From Hydra vulgaris (Eukaryota > Cnidaria > Hydrozoa > Anthoathecata > Hydridae): 64,000 nucleotides of DNA. The stretch is taken from positions 16,513,501-16,577,500 of the forward strand of contig NC_088928.1 in the NCBI RefSeq assembly GCF_038396675.1. The letters are read 5' to 3'. Both the position numbers and the translations under genes were made by a program. The first letter of the stretch is position 1, and each line of letters begins with the position of its first letter. The notes under the pieces were generated by a model. That model was not told the DNA's origin, made no database searches, and worked only from the letters and a program-made list of their open reading frames with translations. Positions 24,651 to 37,799 of the stretch are shown piece after piece.

Positions 24651-25132
24651 CATTTCCAGTTTCACGTTGATGTCTTGAGTGGTATTCCGTGCCAATCTCA
24701 GGCAGTTGAACATACTATTAGACATCTCAGCAACAACTATGAAAGTTTTCGGACACAAACATGATTTTGCAATGTCACAAATCTCGAACAGAAATACCAA
24801 AAATTGACTCTAAATCTGACTTCTTGAGCCATAACAAATAGCAAATAACTAAAACAATTTGCTGTTATGTGTTGCCTACTACACTCTGACTATTTCCCCT
24901 TCAACAACAGCTTGCAGTTTTAAATTTAATGTAACAAATTGTCAAGTAATGGAACATAGCATTAAACCACGTGTATTTACATTATACAATTATACAGTAA
25001 TTTTAATTCCCAAAGTTGTGGATCCAAGACACACTTCCATTTTATTTCAAAAGGAGTTTTTTTCATAAGTAGACTGTAATGCAACATTTTAGTAATGGTT
25101 CACAGCCCCAACTTAACCTTTACATCATAATG

Positions 25133-25146
25133 TCTATATATATATA

Positions 25147-25240
<94 letters not shown>

Positions 25241-25260
25241 TGTATATATATATGTATATA

Positions 25261-25326
<66 letters not shown>
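25133..25326. repeat. (AT)n microsatellite, long, with a few interruptions
   Basis: About 190 bp of AT dinucleotides with small GTGTGT, GATG and ACAT interruptions. Confidence 0.97.
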
Positions 25327-25327
<1 letters not shown>

Positions 25328-25447
25328 CCTACTGATGGAGAAACAGTGTAGAAAGAAAAAATTAGATAAGTGTTTTTACTAATTTATTTATTATTGCTCT
25401 GTTCTTTAAGAACATTGATCACCCTGTTTGTAGAATACACCAACGTA

Positions 25448-25580
<133 letters not shown>

Positions 25581-25959
25581 CATACAAAAACAACAATAAA
25601 GGGCAATATATTTACCAGAAACATCAATGTTTTACATAAGCATGATATAAATTACAAAAAAATATTATGTACAGTCTGTATGGACGGTTCACTCTCATAC
25701 AGTATAGCCTGGCTAAATCATAAGAGCGAATATGAGCATAATAAAACAAAAAAAACAATTAATACACACACAGAAGGTTGCTATTAGTCAATATTGATAT
25801 TTTTATCATATCTCATATATTTTCTATGGTGATAAATCTTTTATCACCAATGATACAATTGTTGTTTCTATTTTTCTTGAAATAACAAGTAGTATTTAGT
25901 AGTATTAGTTTTGAGGACATCTTTTTTAATATTGTAAAAACAGATTGTTTTTAGTTTAC

Positions 25960-27115
25960 TTCAAAGTTGATTCCAGTCCATTAATGCAGAGTATTTAAAA
26001 TGTTTACCGTAAAATTTAAAAGTGCACCTCTACAAAAATTTCTTGTAAATTGACAGCCAATTGCATTGCGTAGAGTAAACCATTTATTAAATATAGGAGG
26101 TAGCTTTTTGTTAAAGCAGCTGTGAATAAATAAACAATTTTAAATATTGATTTTATCATATACTTTGAAAATTTGTAATGAATTAAAAGATATTAATGCA
26201 TGCGAATTTTTTGGTAGAGATTCAGCAATCCTTATTGCTTTTTTCTGCATGATAATTAGGCAATTTACAATACTTATATTTTTACTCTATGATAGAAAGC
26301 AATAATGGCAAGTCCACTCTAGGTATTTGTCTATACCCAAGTATATTATACCCAAGTAGTTTACAAATTTTTTGCACTTAAGTTTTTTCTAATTTAACTT
26401 AATTTTAATCTGCTGATCTAATTTTTTGTTACAACTTTTAAATAATATTGAATCAGTTTTTATGGAGTTAAGGGAAGTTGTGTTGGCATTGAGCTAATTG
26501 CATATTTTTTAAAGTCATAGTTAACATACTTGTTGATTTTTTTTATAGACTTGTTATAAGAGAAAAATGACTGCGTCATCTGCAAAGTATTGGATTCTAC
26601 AAAATTTATAAGCTTTAAACATGTCGTTTATATAAATAGGAAACATCAAAGGACCAAAGACAAATCCTTGAGGAACGCATATTTTGATATCATGTAAGTT
26701 TGAGCTCACCCCATTAAGTTACACAACAATGTCAACATCTACAGTGTCAAATCCCTTTTAAAGGTCATTAAAAATACCACATCCAAACATTCCTTCACCA
26801 AGATAATTTTTAATTGTTTCTGTTAGTCATAGTAAAGCAAGTGATATAGAGCATTTTGTCTGAAAACCAAAGTGTAATTCAAAAAACAGTTTATTTTCAT
26901 TGAAGAATTCATTTAAGCGGTTAAACATTAGTCTTTCAAGAACTATATCAATATTGGAGAGGAGGGAAATTAGTCAATAGATTGATATTAATAGTTTTAA
27001 ACCAGTTTTAAAGACAGGCATAACTTTGGCATTTTTAAAGTGTTCTGGGAAAATACCATTTGAAAATGAGATAATAAAAGCATTAGGAAGGATACTTGAA
27101 AGTTCCGTTTTTAAT
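25960..27115 (-). pseudogene. LINE reverse transcriptase relic
   Basis: On the minus strand, across several frames, the RT landmarks appear in order: FSNGIFPEHFKNAKVMPVFK near 27000-27080, then FNRLNEFFNENKLF, KGFDTVD, CVPQGFVFGPLMFPIYINDM near 26650-26720, and YFADDAVIF near 26580. A C-terminal part follows (QKKAIRIAESLPKNSHALIS, then FIHSCFNKKLPPIFNKWFT). The FADD box is intact but stops and frameshifts are frequent. The type is CR1/jockey-like by motif; no ORF1 or endonuclease remains here. Confidence 0.75.
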
Positions 27116-27955
27116 AGTTTTAGAATACATACATATACATATATATACACACACATGTGTGTGAGTGCATGTGTGTGAAACAAAATGAAAGTTATTTGCA
27201 ATCATCTGCATTATAAGTTAAATATTGTATATAAAATATATACATTTAATTTTTGATTTGAATATGATTATTCAGTTGCGCTTAAACAACATTTATACGT
27301 CTAAAAAATATTTACAGAAGAGGTTTTTTTATTCAGATATTAAGACAACTCTTGATAGAGATAAACAAGCAATTATCTATCTTAATGAAAAATATCATAC
27401 AATAGCAAATATAATACTATACGTTATTAGTATGGAAGTTAATAGTTTTATAAATATTGGTACTATTTTCTATCGCACATGCTGGAAATCTGGCAATCGG
27501 GAAATAAGGATCAGAAGATCAAGGATTTCAATGAATACCATGAAATAAAATAAAAAAACAAACCTGTTCATCTTTGTGAAGTTCAACCTGAATTTCCAAA
27601 TAAAATTTATAAAAAATTAAATTAAAATAAAAAACGAAACTATTAAATATACAATTTCAGAAAACTTTGAAGCGAAAAATGTTTATCTATAATTGAATTG
27701 TAGCAGGAAAGTAGCGACTCTCCCTTCTAGACTGATTTATTCATAATGGCTACCAGTGCAGCGCATTGCATAAATTAGAAATCTTCAGAGGGCGTTTCAC
27801 GGAAAAATGCAAATTGTAATCACGCTCCGTTTAATTCCTTGTTAAATGTTAAATTCCTTTTATTTTTCTTTTGGCATTATCTTTACGGAGTTTCATCATG
27901 AAAAGCTTTTAACTTTGCCATAAAAACAAATTTAATTTGTTTTTTATATAATGTA

Positions 27956-28194
<239 letters not shown>

Positions 28195-28199
28195 CTGAA

Positions 28200-30740
28200 T
28201 CAGTTGAATTTAAGCTTTTTTATTATTATATTGTTGTAAATATATAATAATAAAAGTTAATACGTAAACTTGTTTTTTAATTTTATGAAACTGCGTTTAT
28301 AACTGATACGAACCGTTTTAAGTTTCGACAACGACATTAGTAAAAATTGAATCTTTAAATGGAATAAGTAACCAATTGTCGCTCAATCTTTTTTGTAACT
28401 GTTCCATTGAAAAAGGCGCAATAAAAATAAGTGAAATTTCTTATTTAGGAGTGGAAACGGGTCATGTTAAAACTCAGCCTAGATTTTTTTTTCTAACTTT
28501 TAAAAAATGAAAATTAAAAGGCGGCTTCAGGCGGCATTAAAGTAAATCAATGTAACAACATCACCTTCTGCAAATTTAGGAAGTTTTAAAATAAACAACA
28601 ATCAAAAGCTTTTTAAAAAAACAAATCAATGAAATGTAAAATATCACGGAAATGTAAAAATTTCTACTGTTTTTTTATTTTTTGTTTGTTTATTTATTCT
28701 ACTATCAGTGTTACTTTGCTTTTTTATATGGATATTCAAACCTATACGATTAAAATAATCATTAATTTAATAACCAATTTATAAATATTTTTGGCATTTT
28801 AATATTATTATTATTGTTATTGTTGTTGTTGCTGTTATTATTATTATTATTATTTATTAACTTTTCGTGTTATATAACTGATAATCTAAATAAATTTAAA
28901 TAAAGATAAAATAAATAAATTTGTGCATTTAAAAATATTGTGAACATTTATTTTGATTTAATCTTTTTAACATGTTTTTAAAAAGAGTCAGTTAAAACCT
29001 TCTTATTATTAAAAAGTCTTCTTAGTGTTGTTCTATAGTTTTGTTGCAGACAGCCTTGTTAATCTCGACATTCATACTTATCAATGCATATTAGATGTAT
29101 TGATGAGTATACATATAAATGTAGGAAGGTGAGATTAACCAACTTTTTATCTCGGTACTCACTCAAGAAGTTTTTTATACTTATAATAATAGATTGATTA
29201 CATTATAACAATATATTAATATTAATAAATTATAATAATTAGTTATAATAATAGCCAGACTTGGTTTATTTACAAAATTAGGATTTTGTAAATAAACTTT
29301 AGGTTGCCTTAGGTTGACAAATTATGGACGGTATGCAGCTCTTCTTTAGATGAGTGTAAATGATACGATATGAGAAAAAAAAGTTTGTTACGCAAACTAA
29401 TTTTTTTTGGAAATGATTGAAAGTTTTCTGCAAAGTGTTAAAGTTAGGCTTGTGCAAAATATGCGATTTATAAAATATAGATAATTTAAAATATATTTTG
29501 ATTATTATTTGTAGTGAAGAAAAAAAAATTTTCAACTTTTTAACAAAAAAGTTTATATAATGCACCGTTTTTTAAGTGATTGCCATGCTTTTATATTATT
29601 TAAATAATATTTTCATTTTATGTTATTTCATTATGATATTAGCAAAATCTCTATGAAAATAAGCAGGTAATTTTTATCAAACTTTTTGAGCTTTTTTTAT
29701 TAAGCACACAAATTTATGTTAAACTTGTTACAGAAGTAAAAAGTAATGATTAGTTAAAACAATTGTGTAAGAACTGGGTTAACTTGGATATACTTTCCTT
29801 GATTTTTTATTACCTAAAACAACTCAATCTACAAGGTTTTCTGATATAATAACTTTACAGATATAAGGAGTTCAACATGGCAGGTAATTAGGCTTGTGTT
29901 TTTTTTTTTTTTTAATATATTAAGCTTTTCTGTTTTCCTAAATGGGTGTTTGGGTAACGTTAAATCGATAAACGGTCTTATGTTGCATTACGAGAGCAAA
30001 AATGTCGCTATATTTCAAAAAAAAACTTTATAATCACATTGATAATTTACATTAATACAACTTTTACTTTATTAGAAAAATAAAAAAAATCCTTTAAACT
30101 CGAACATAGAAATCATCGTAACTACAGAAAGTAAACAGTTTTTTTATTTTTAAATAAAAATTAACTAACACATAAATAACACAGTTTCTTCTATAACATT
30201 TTTTACGGAAAATGGAAAAATAACATTAATTAGTTATATTATTTATTTAAAACTATTACATTATTTATGCTTTAATTCAATTTTTTCAAACATTTTTCAA
30301 TTTTTTTTTGAAGCGTATTTTTTACGTTTTATTTTTTTATAATTGGTTTTTGTAACAAACAATTGCGCAACGACTTGTTTTCCATTTAACGAGAGATGTT
30401 TTTATGAATTAATATTTTATGAATATTTTGAGTTAAAAAGAATATTGTATTAAATGTTGTGTTTTTTAAAACACTACAACAGAAAATTACTCACAATCAG
30501 GGCTGGGATTGTCTATAATGCTCACTCTGCCATAACTTAGGGTCGAAAGATTTTACGACTCAAAAAATGTATAAATTAAAAAATAAAACTGCATCTCCCT
30601 TATTTTCTAATGTTTAAGTATGTATACCACTGAATCCGCGCATTCTTCATTGGGCAATATAATGAAAAAATAAAAAAGAAGTGTCCGAACCTTTTGCAGT
30701 CACCCTAGCAAGTTATTAACATAACTTATCTTCAACTCTT
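28200..30740. other. intergenic, no gene seen
   Basis: Mostly AT-rich single-copy-looking sequence. It contains a short TTA/TTG trinucleotide run at about 28803-28858 and an imperfect long palindrome at 29054-29147 (GTTAATCTC...GAGATTAAC). At 30681-30712 GTGTCCGAACCTTTTGCAGT resembles a Tc1-type terminal repeat, but no partner was found. Confidence 0.6.
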
Positions 30741-30746
30741 CACTAA

Positions 30747-30902
30747 GGGGTTGTCCATAAATTACGTCGCGCGCTATGGGGTGGGGTTAATGGTTTGTGA
30801 CGACTCATACAAAACTTGCTACTAAAGTGTTACGATTTTGTGACGGAGGGGGGGAAGTTGAAAACGGTCAAAAATTGCGTGACGGAATTTATGGACGACC
30901 CC
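30747..30902. mobile_element. 156-bp MITE with TAA duplication
   Basis: The left end is GGGGTTGTCCATAAATTACG and the right end, read inverted, is GGGGTCGTCCATAAATTCCG: near-perfect terminal inverted repeats of about 20 bp. The direct TAA at 30744-30746 and 30903-30905 is a 3-bp target duplication. TAA/TTA with a GGG-starting terminus fits PIF/Harbinger, which is inference. No coding capacity. Confidence 0.8.
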
Positions 30903-30905
30903 TAA

Positions 30906-32170
<1,265 letters not shown>

Positions 32171-32239
32171 TCCAATAATAATATACTTCCAAAGTAAATT
32201 TAAGTTGAATTGTCTAGAAGTATAGAATAATCACATAAC

Positions 32240-33140
32240 TTATTAGGCCGTAAACTCCATGGGTAGGTCATCCATTTTGTGTTTGCTCCATACTTGCTGT
32301 ATACTTGGGTATCTACCTCCATAAATGAAGCACATCTACTTACTTGCACTTGAAATATTAAATACCGTGAATGGTTCTATCCATAACTTCACTAGCTTTC
32401 CACCTTTTCTGTCATCACGTTTATAACTTCGCAACAATACTTTTCTTTCAGTAGCAATACTATCTCTGGGCTCTTTTATCGTAGCTACGTTTTTGCCTTA
32501 TTTGTGACTTTTTGAATGTTTTTGTAAGCTTCATTAAAAATAAACTTACTCATTTCATTTATTTTATTAAAAGTTTCCAAAATTGCTTTTTTGTTATACG
32601 AGTCATTGTCAATCAGATTAAAACTATCATGATAGTCATTCAAGTAAGCAGCCGCGGCGCAGTGGTTGCGCACTTGCCTCTGAAACCAAGGATCCGTGGT
32701 TCAAACCCCGCCTCAAGACAAGTTTTGCGGCATCTGCTAGGAAGGAGGTGTGATCTTCCAATTAAATGCTCATCCGCGGTGCTCTGTGATAAGTCCGTAA
32801 GGGCTTCTGGGGCAAAATTAAATTAAGAAAAAAAAAAATTCTGATCAATTGGTAGAATAGGTTGCGTTTTTTAATTCACATTGAAAACAAAACACCATCA
32901 ACAATTCGAGCACCTTTTCCAATTTTTAACAAAGTTTTATTGATTGATTTTGACGTTGTACTAAACCATTTGCTTGTGAATGGTATGCACTAGTCATACT
33001 TTGACGAGTATGCTTTTTCCTGTGAAATTCATTTTTCCTGTGAAATTCATTAGATAAAATCATTCACAAATTCACGGACTACTCATTCACAAATTCACGG
33101 TCTTGTATTTTAAAACATCCGTGCCTACATGTTTTTTTAT
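32240..33140 (-). pseudogene. integrase relic (Ginger/KRBA2 or gypsy type), split by a SINE
   Basis: On the minus strand, right to left: REFVNE near 33090, then RQSMTSAYHSQANGLVQRQN near 32990, a classic integrase core block (SAYHPQ.NGLVER.N). A SINE interrupts at 32648-32820. Past it the C-terminal region continues with FNKINEMSKFIFNEAYKNIQ near 32530-32600 and LLRSYKRDDRKGGKLVKLWI near 32400-32440, typical of the region after the core in KRBA2/Ginger-like integrases. Several frameshifts and stops; the N-terminal half is missing. Confidence 0.6.
32648..32820 (+). mobile_element. tRNA-derived SINE, copy 2
   Basis: The A-box region is GCGGCGCAGTGGTTGCGCAC and the B box GGTTCAAACCC; the body ends with GGTGCTCTGTGATAAGTCCG and CTTCTGGGGCA. 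It is inserted within an integrase relic, so it is younger than that relic. No clear flanking duplication. Confidence 0.85.
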
Positions 33141-33248
33141 ACAGTAATAATGGCGCTGAATTTGCTGTTTTATCAAAAAGAAGTTCAGCTTCTATTCATT
33201 AATGGTTGTGGTAATGTTTTTAACATTCCGAACTAAAAAAATTAATTT

Positions 33249-33330
33249 TAATATGTTCTGTTGTTGAACTGATACTTATGTGACCAGATAATATGTTCTG
33301 TTGTTGAACTGATGCTTATGTGACCAGGCA
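33249..33330. repeat. 41-bp direct duplication
   Basis: AATATGTTCTGTTGTTGAAC and the following 21 bp occur twice in tandem with one difference. Confidence 0.85.
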
Positions 33331-33517
33331 TTCGCCTTATTAGAAATATCATTATCATAATGCACAGTTTTAAATATATGATGTTGATCTTCTTTACATC
33401 AAATAACTTTTCTCTATAAAAACAATAAAAACCTGTATTCATTTATAATAGTTTTGAAATAGGCTTTGATATTTGTATTATTTCCTCTTTTTTTTTTATG
33501 ATTTCATTTTATTTTTA

Positions 33518-33688
33518 GGTGCCCCAAGAAGTTCTTACAGTCTTATCAAAGGGCACTGCGGAAAAGCATTTAAAAGAAAGTTCACTCCTCCGTCTTTACT
33601 AGTGTTATAAAATCTATCCAGAGGTGGCGTTGAACTACGAATCTCTAGCTTCTGAGGTAAGACCTCTAACTACGGTGCTACAGCTGCT
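33518..33688 (-). mobile_element. tRNA-derived SINE, copy 3
   Basis: The reverse-orientation copy begins GGTGCCCCAAGAAGTTCTTA and ends GGTGCTACAGCTGC. It is more diverged than copies 1 and 2 (B box reads GTTCAACGCC). Confidence 0.75.
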
Positions 33689-34333
33689 TATAAATATCAG
33701 GATTTCATGTTGAGAATTATCTCTGAAGAATAAAAATCTTAAATATGCTGTATTTAAGATTAAAAACCTTAAATACAGTGTACATACCTTTAGAACATGT
33801 ATCTTTGCATGAGTAAGATGTACATGTATAGAATATACATAATACTAGTTAAATGTATAGCTTGGTTATACCAAATGAAGCTAAAAATTCATTACTTTTT
33901 ATGTTTATTTGCTTTAAAGTGGCTTTATTATCATGTTAAGCATGATACATAATACATACATAAAAGTATAATAACCTGCTTGCCTATTATATACTGTTGC
34001 TAAATAACAAGCATTTAGCATAGTATTTAAAAAACTGTTTGTTAATGGATGTCTAAGTACTACAATCGACATGTTTATACTTTTTTATACAAATTAAAGA
34101 TTCATTAATCAATATGTAAAAAAGACAATATAAAAAGTTACCGTTAAAAGCTACCTTAAAAAGGAGTGACTTGCATTTCTAAATTTATCCCAAATCACGC
34201 TAGTATAAAAAAATCTGATATATTAACTGCTAACCTTAACGCCAGATTTACACAGTTGATACAACTAATTATCTTTGTTTTTCTTCGAAAGTTTGATTTA
34301 TCACCTTAACTAACAGCTGTCATTGTATATATA

Positions 34334-36441
34334 GAGTAAACTGGGGTAAGAGTAAACGGTTTAGCTTCAGATTCGAATATTTTTTCGAAGAAAAAATATT
34401 TTGTTTTTTTTTCTTTTGTTTTAGAGAAAATTCTTTACATTCTATAAATATATTATAATTAAGAAAAAATATTTTGAAAATCTTTAAAAGAATTGATTTT
34501 TATGAAGAAAAAAAACGTTTACTTTTCCCCTTATAATTGGGGAAAAGTAAACTAGTTAATTTTTAATAACAATTTTTTAAGATATTATGAAAATTAAAAC
34601 TAAATAAGGATGTTAAGAAAATCAAGCAAAATTAATTAAAAATAAAATGAAAACTAATCAATTAGAAGTTAAGTTTACAAAAACTATTTTAGTCTAATAT
34701 ACAAAAAAAAACTATTTATTAATTAAAAAAAAGAGTTGTTTCATCGGAAGAAGCAGGTTCGCGGCATTTTTTCATGCAAAAAAACTCTTCACCAAATTTA
34801 GTATTTTTTGGGTAAACACAATCGACAAACCCAAGACTTGCAACTAAAAGCTTCACATTGGTATCACATTTTGTTTTGAGTTGGCAATGCTTTTTCCCAA
34901 ACTCTACGACACTTTTTGCACCTCTTGATGTCTTTGTCTTGTCTTGGTTTTTTTAAACGTTGCACTTGCTGAGTTTCTTCTGAAGCTTCACTGAAGTGAA
35001 TTTTGGGTTTCTTTAATTGCTTTGACTTTTTGGCCTCATCGTCTTGCTTTAGTTTCTTGAGCACCTCAGATGTACTTAGACACTGGCCTTCATCTCTCGG
35101 AATGCTGACTCATTTTTGCGTGTTTATATGGTGGCGCTGTAAAGCATTTTTCAAATTGCCTTTGAGTCTTTCTGTGAAGTGTTGCAACATTTGATACGTT
35201 TGAGCAGGAGTCACTGGTGTTGTTGTTAAATTTTGAAGTTGGAGTTTAATGCTGACTGATGTTAGATGATGATATAGGCTGGGATGAAAATGATGAAGCA
35301 GGTTCGGTTGAGAATGATGAAACAGACTTGCATGAAGATGATGAAACAGGCTCAGTTGAGGGTGTCAAAGCAGGCTCGGATGAAAATGATGAAGCAAACT
35401 GAGATGGTACTTGAAATGTTTGAGCAATTTGTAATTTTGATTGATCAATTTTGCTAATATCAAGTGGGAACAAACCAGTGTTTTGAAATCCAGCAATTAT
35501 TTGTGTTCGTGTAAATGTGTCACCTATGTCAAACGGTTGAAGTATATGAGACGAATGAGCCGGTAAATATATTAACCTGATGTTATTGTCAATGGAAATA
35601 CGTGCAACATCGTAAGTAATATGTGTGACGTGTCCGCCCAAGACTAAAATGTGAGTACATGAAATTTAAAAAAATATAGTTACCAACCAATTTTAAAGGG
35701 CGTTTAGCACCGAGCCTGCAAATTATATGCTGTTTACCTTGATCCCTGAAAATCCAATTTCGTCAAAATTTCACAAATTGCACGCAGTTTTATTGTTGAT
35801 ATTTGCTTCAAGAAATTGTTTTTGAACTGTATTGAAATAACTTGTTATTTTGTTTTCAGTACAAAAGGAAGCTCTGGGAGACGAAGTATTGCCGGTTACT
35901 CTGACGCCTAATTTATGACTCTATAGTTTAGTGAAACCTTGATACAGATGACTTTGATTTGTAGATGCTTAATATTCTCCAATTATTGCTATGAAGCTTT
36001 AATGAGTGATATTTCGCCTTTTTTTTATTTGTTCTATTGTAAGTTGCAATTGCTCTTCATTGTAAGTTGTTTGCGTTTTATGAATGTAAGTACGAGTCAT
36101 TTTGTTTTAAAATTTTTTAGATGAATAACAAAGGCTGCCATATTTATTTGCGTCTTTAATAATTAATAACTATTATTTAGTTTAACCGCGTTCATCTTAA
36201 TGCATAAGTGTGAGCAATAATCATGTTTACTCGTCCCCAAAAAATATTTATATTGGTTTTTTGCTCATAACTTTTTTCCGGAACTAGCAAATTCAATTTC
36301 GAAAAGAAAATCTTGATCGTTGATCAAAACGGTGCCTCACATTTTTAAAGATTTTTTGTTTTAGCTTTCATCAAATGCAAAAGAAACAAATTTGCCAAAC
36401 CGTTCACTTTTTTTTTCGTTTACTCTAGCCCCTGTTTACTC
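34334..36441 (-). mobile_element. pogo-like DNA transposon with TIRs and TA duplication, internally deleted
   Basis: The left end GAGTAAACTGGGGTAAGAGT and the right end, inverted, GAGTAAACAGGGGCTAGAGT are terminal inverted repeats of about 27 bp. TA flanks both sides (34332-34333 and 36442-36443), the target duplication of the Tc1/mariner/pogo superfamily. It is 2,108 bp long with one disabled transposase on the minus strand. A right-end subterminal block (36385-36420) repeats the GTTTACT motif. Confidence 0.85.
34719..36100 (-). pseudogene. pogo-like transposase, disabled
   Basis: On the minus strand ATG at 36100 starts MTRTYIHKTQTTYNEEQLQL, an N-terminal pogo HTH-like segment, soon broken by stops. 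NFDEIGFSG (first catalytic Asp) lies near 35750. The middle of the DDE domain is deleted. The 131-codon open piece at 35246-35641 has GGHVTHITYDVARISIDN, YLPAHSSHILQPFDIGD and IIAGFQNTGLFPLDISKI, typical of the DDE_1 pogo/Tigger/jerky C-terminus. A Ser-rich spacer follows, repeating SSFSSEPA-like units, then a Lys-rich part (RCKKCRRVW) and a Cys-containing tail (FCMKKCREPA) after a frameshift, with the stop at 34719-34721. Confidence 0.8.
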
Positions 36442-36689
36442 TATATTATTAAATATACTTTATTAAAAAATTATAAACGTCGGTAAATTCAGCATGCATC
36501 GTTAAATTTTATACAATATATATGCCACTGCATTAAAAAATTCGCTCCTTTATTGTTTTTCAAAAAACGTATAAAAGTATTCACAAATAAAACGTGGTAT
36601 GGTTGAAGATATACGGTTTTCCGCAAATTATCTAGTAGGAGTAATAATCTCATATTAGGAAACCTAATAAAATAAGAAACCTAAACTCT

Positions 36690-36882
36690 AAAAAATGTCT
36701 TTATAGTTTAAGTTAATATTCAAATAACGGGTATTTCGAAACGTCCGCTCGTCAAAAGAAATTGAAAACTTAGCTCCACAGTTAATTTTTTGTCTTAATT
36801 CATTTCTTATAACAGTCTTTATTTTATGTAACTGAAGTAGATGCGAATGAAGAGCTTTTGTTGATCCGCCAGTAATTTTCAA
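36690..36882 (-). pseudogene. BED-finger / hAT transposase fragment
   Basis: The 64-codon open piece starts MKITGGSTKALHSHLLQLHK, the second half of a BED finger (three His). It continues INCGAKFSISFDERTFRNTR, which resembles the start of a hAT catalytic region (ISFDEWTS). It then stops. Confidence 0.6.
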
Positions 36883-36960
36883 TATTTTACGTAACTGAAG
36901 TAATATAATATAAATTATATATTTTATGTAACTGAAGTAATATAATATAAATTATATAAC

Positions 36961-37220
36961 TTCAGTTACATAAAATATTGAAAATTACTGGCGGATCAAC
37001 AAAAGCTTTTCATTCGCATCTATTTCAGTTACATAAAATATTGAAAATTACTGGCGGATCAACAAAAGCTCTTCATTCGCATCTACTTCAGTTACATAAA
37101 ATATTGAAAATTACTGGCGGATCAACAAAAGCTCTTCATTCGCATCTACTTCAGTTACATAAAATATTGAAAATTACTGGCGGATCAACAAAAGCTCTTC
37201 ATTCGCATCTACTTCAGTGA
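36961..37220 (+). repeat. 63-bp in-frame tandem repeat of a BED half-finger (four copies) with one inverted copy
   Basis: TTCAGTTACATAAAATATTG recurs at 36961, 37024, 37087 and 37150, and a partial fifth starts at 37213: period 63 bp, 21 codons. Each unit encodes KITGGSTKALHSHLLQLHKI in the frame 36978-37220. A fifth copy lies inverted at about 36836-36898 and is the start of the hAT fragment there. Between them an AT-rich palindrome (36924-36975) forms the inversion axis. Unlikely to be an expressed protein as it stands. Confidence 0.9.
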
Positions 37221-37384
37221 ATAAATAGATATAAATTTTTAATTTTTTTTTTCATTATTGTTATTGTTATTATTATTATTATAACATTATTTTTATTTTA
37301 TTTTTTTTTAATTTTGATTCACTCTCAACAAGGCTGCATGCAACCATTAGGTTGAAGCATTAAGGTCAAATTACTAGAAAACAA

Positions 37385-37690
37385 GAATAAAGTTATAGAG
37401 CAAGGAAACGGTTGACAGAAGACTTGAAAAGTTGTAGGCTGTATGCTTCAGGAAAATACGAAGATAGGAGAGAATTCCAAAGAGTTGAAATACGGGGAAA
37501 TAAGCATGACGAACAAGGTTTTTTAGAGTATGTAGGGACAGATACAGTAAACCAATGAGACTTTGCTAAATGACGAGTCAAACAAGAATGAATTTTAGTT
37601 GATGGAACTAGAGATGATAGCTCCTTTGAGCAGCGTCCATGATAGTATTTGCAGAAAAGAGAAAGAGATACAACTTCACGACGATAGGCT
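37385..37690 (-). pseudogene. LINE reverse transcriptase C-terminus
   Basis: The minus-strand open piece has FPRISTLWNSLLSSYFPEAY then LQLFKSSVNRFL. The block PRTS.LWNSLP...P..Y.LQ.FK..VNR is the usual C-terminal end of CR1/jockey-like LINE proteins. Confidence 0.75.
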
Positions 37691-37799
37691 CAAGCTTAGT
37701 AGACAGAGCGGGTCCAACTATATTTATATTAACTATATTGAGTTTATATTGAATGAATCCAAAATTTATTTGTATTATTATTACAGTTTAGATTAACAA

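Noticed and set aside
27225..27548. Plus-strand ORF of 107 codons
   Set aside because: No recognisable domain, AT-driven composition, no neighbouring coding signal.
29876..29886. ATGGCAG followed by GTAATT, resembling a first coding exon on the plus strand
   Set aside because: Seven bases with no following exon that I can recognise; chance is likely.
30681..30712. Tc1-type terminal repeat (GTGTCCGAACC...)
   Set aside because: No second end or transposase within reach.
32648..32720. tRNA gene
   Set aside because: The A and B boxes belong to a SINE; no cloverleaf with a 7-bp acceptor stem forms.
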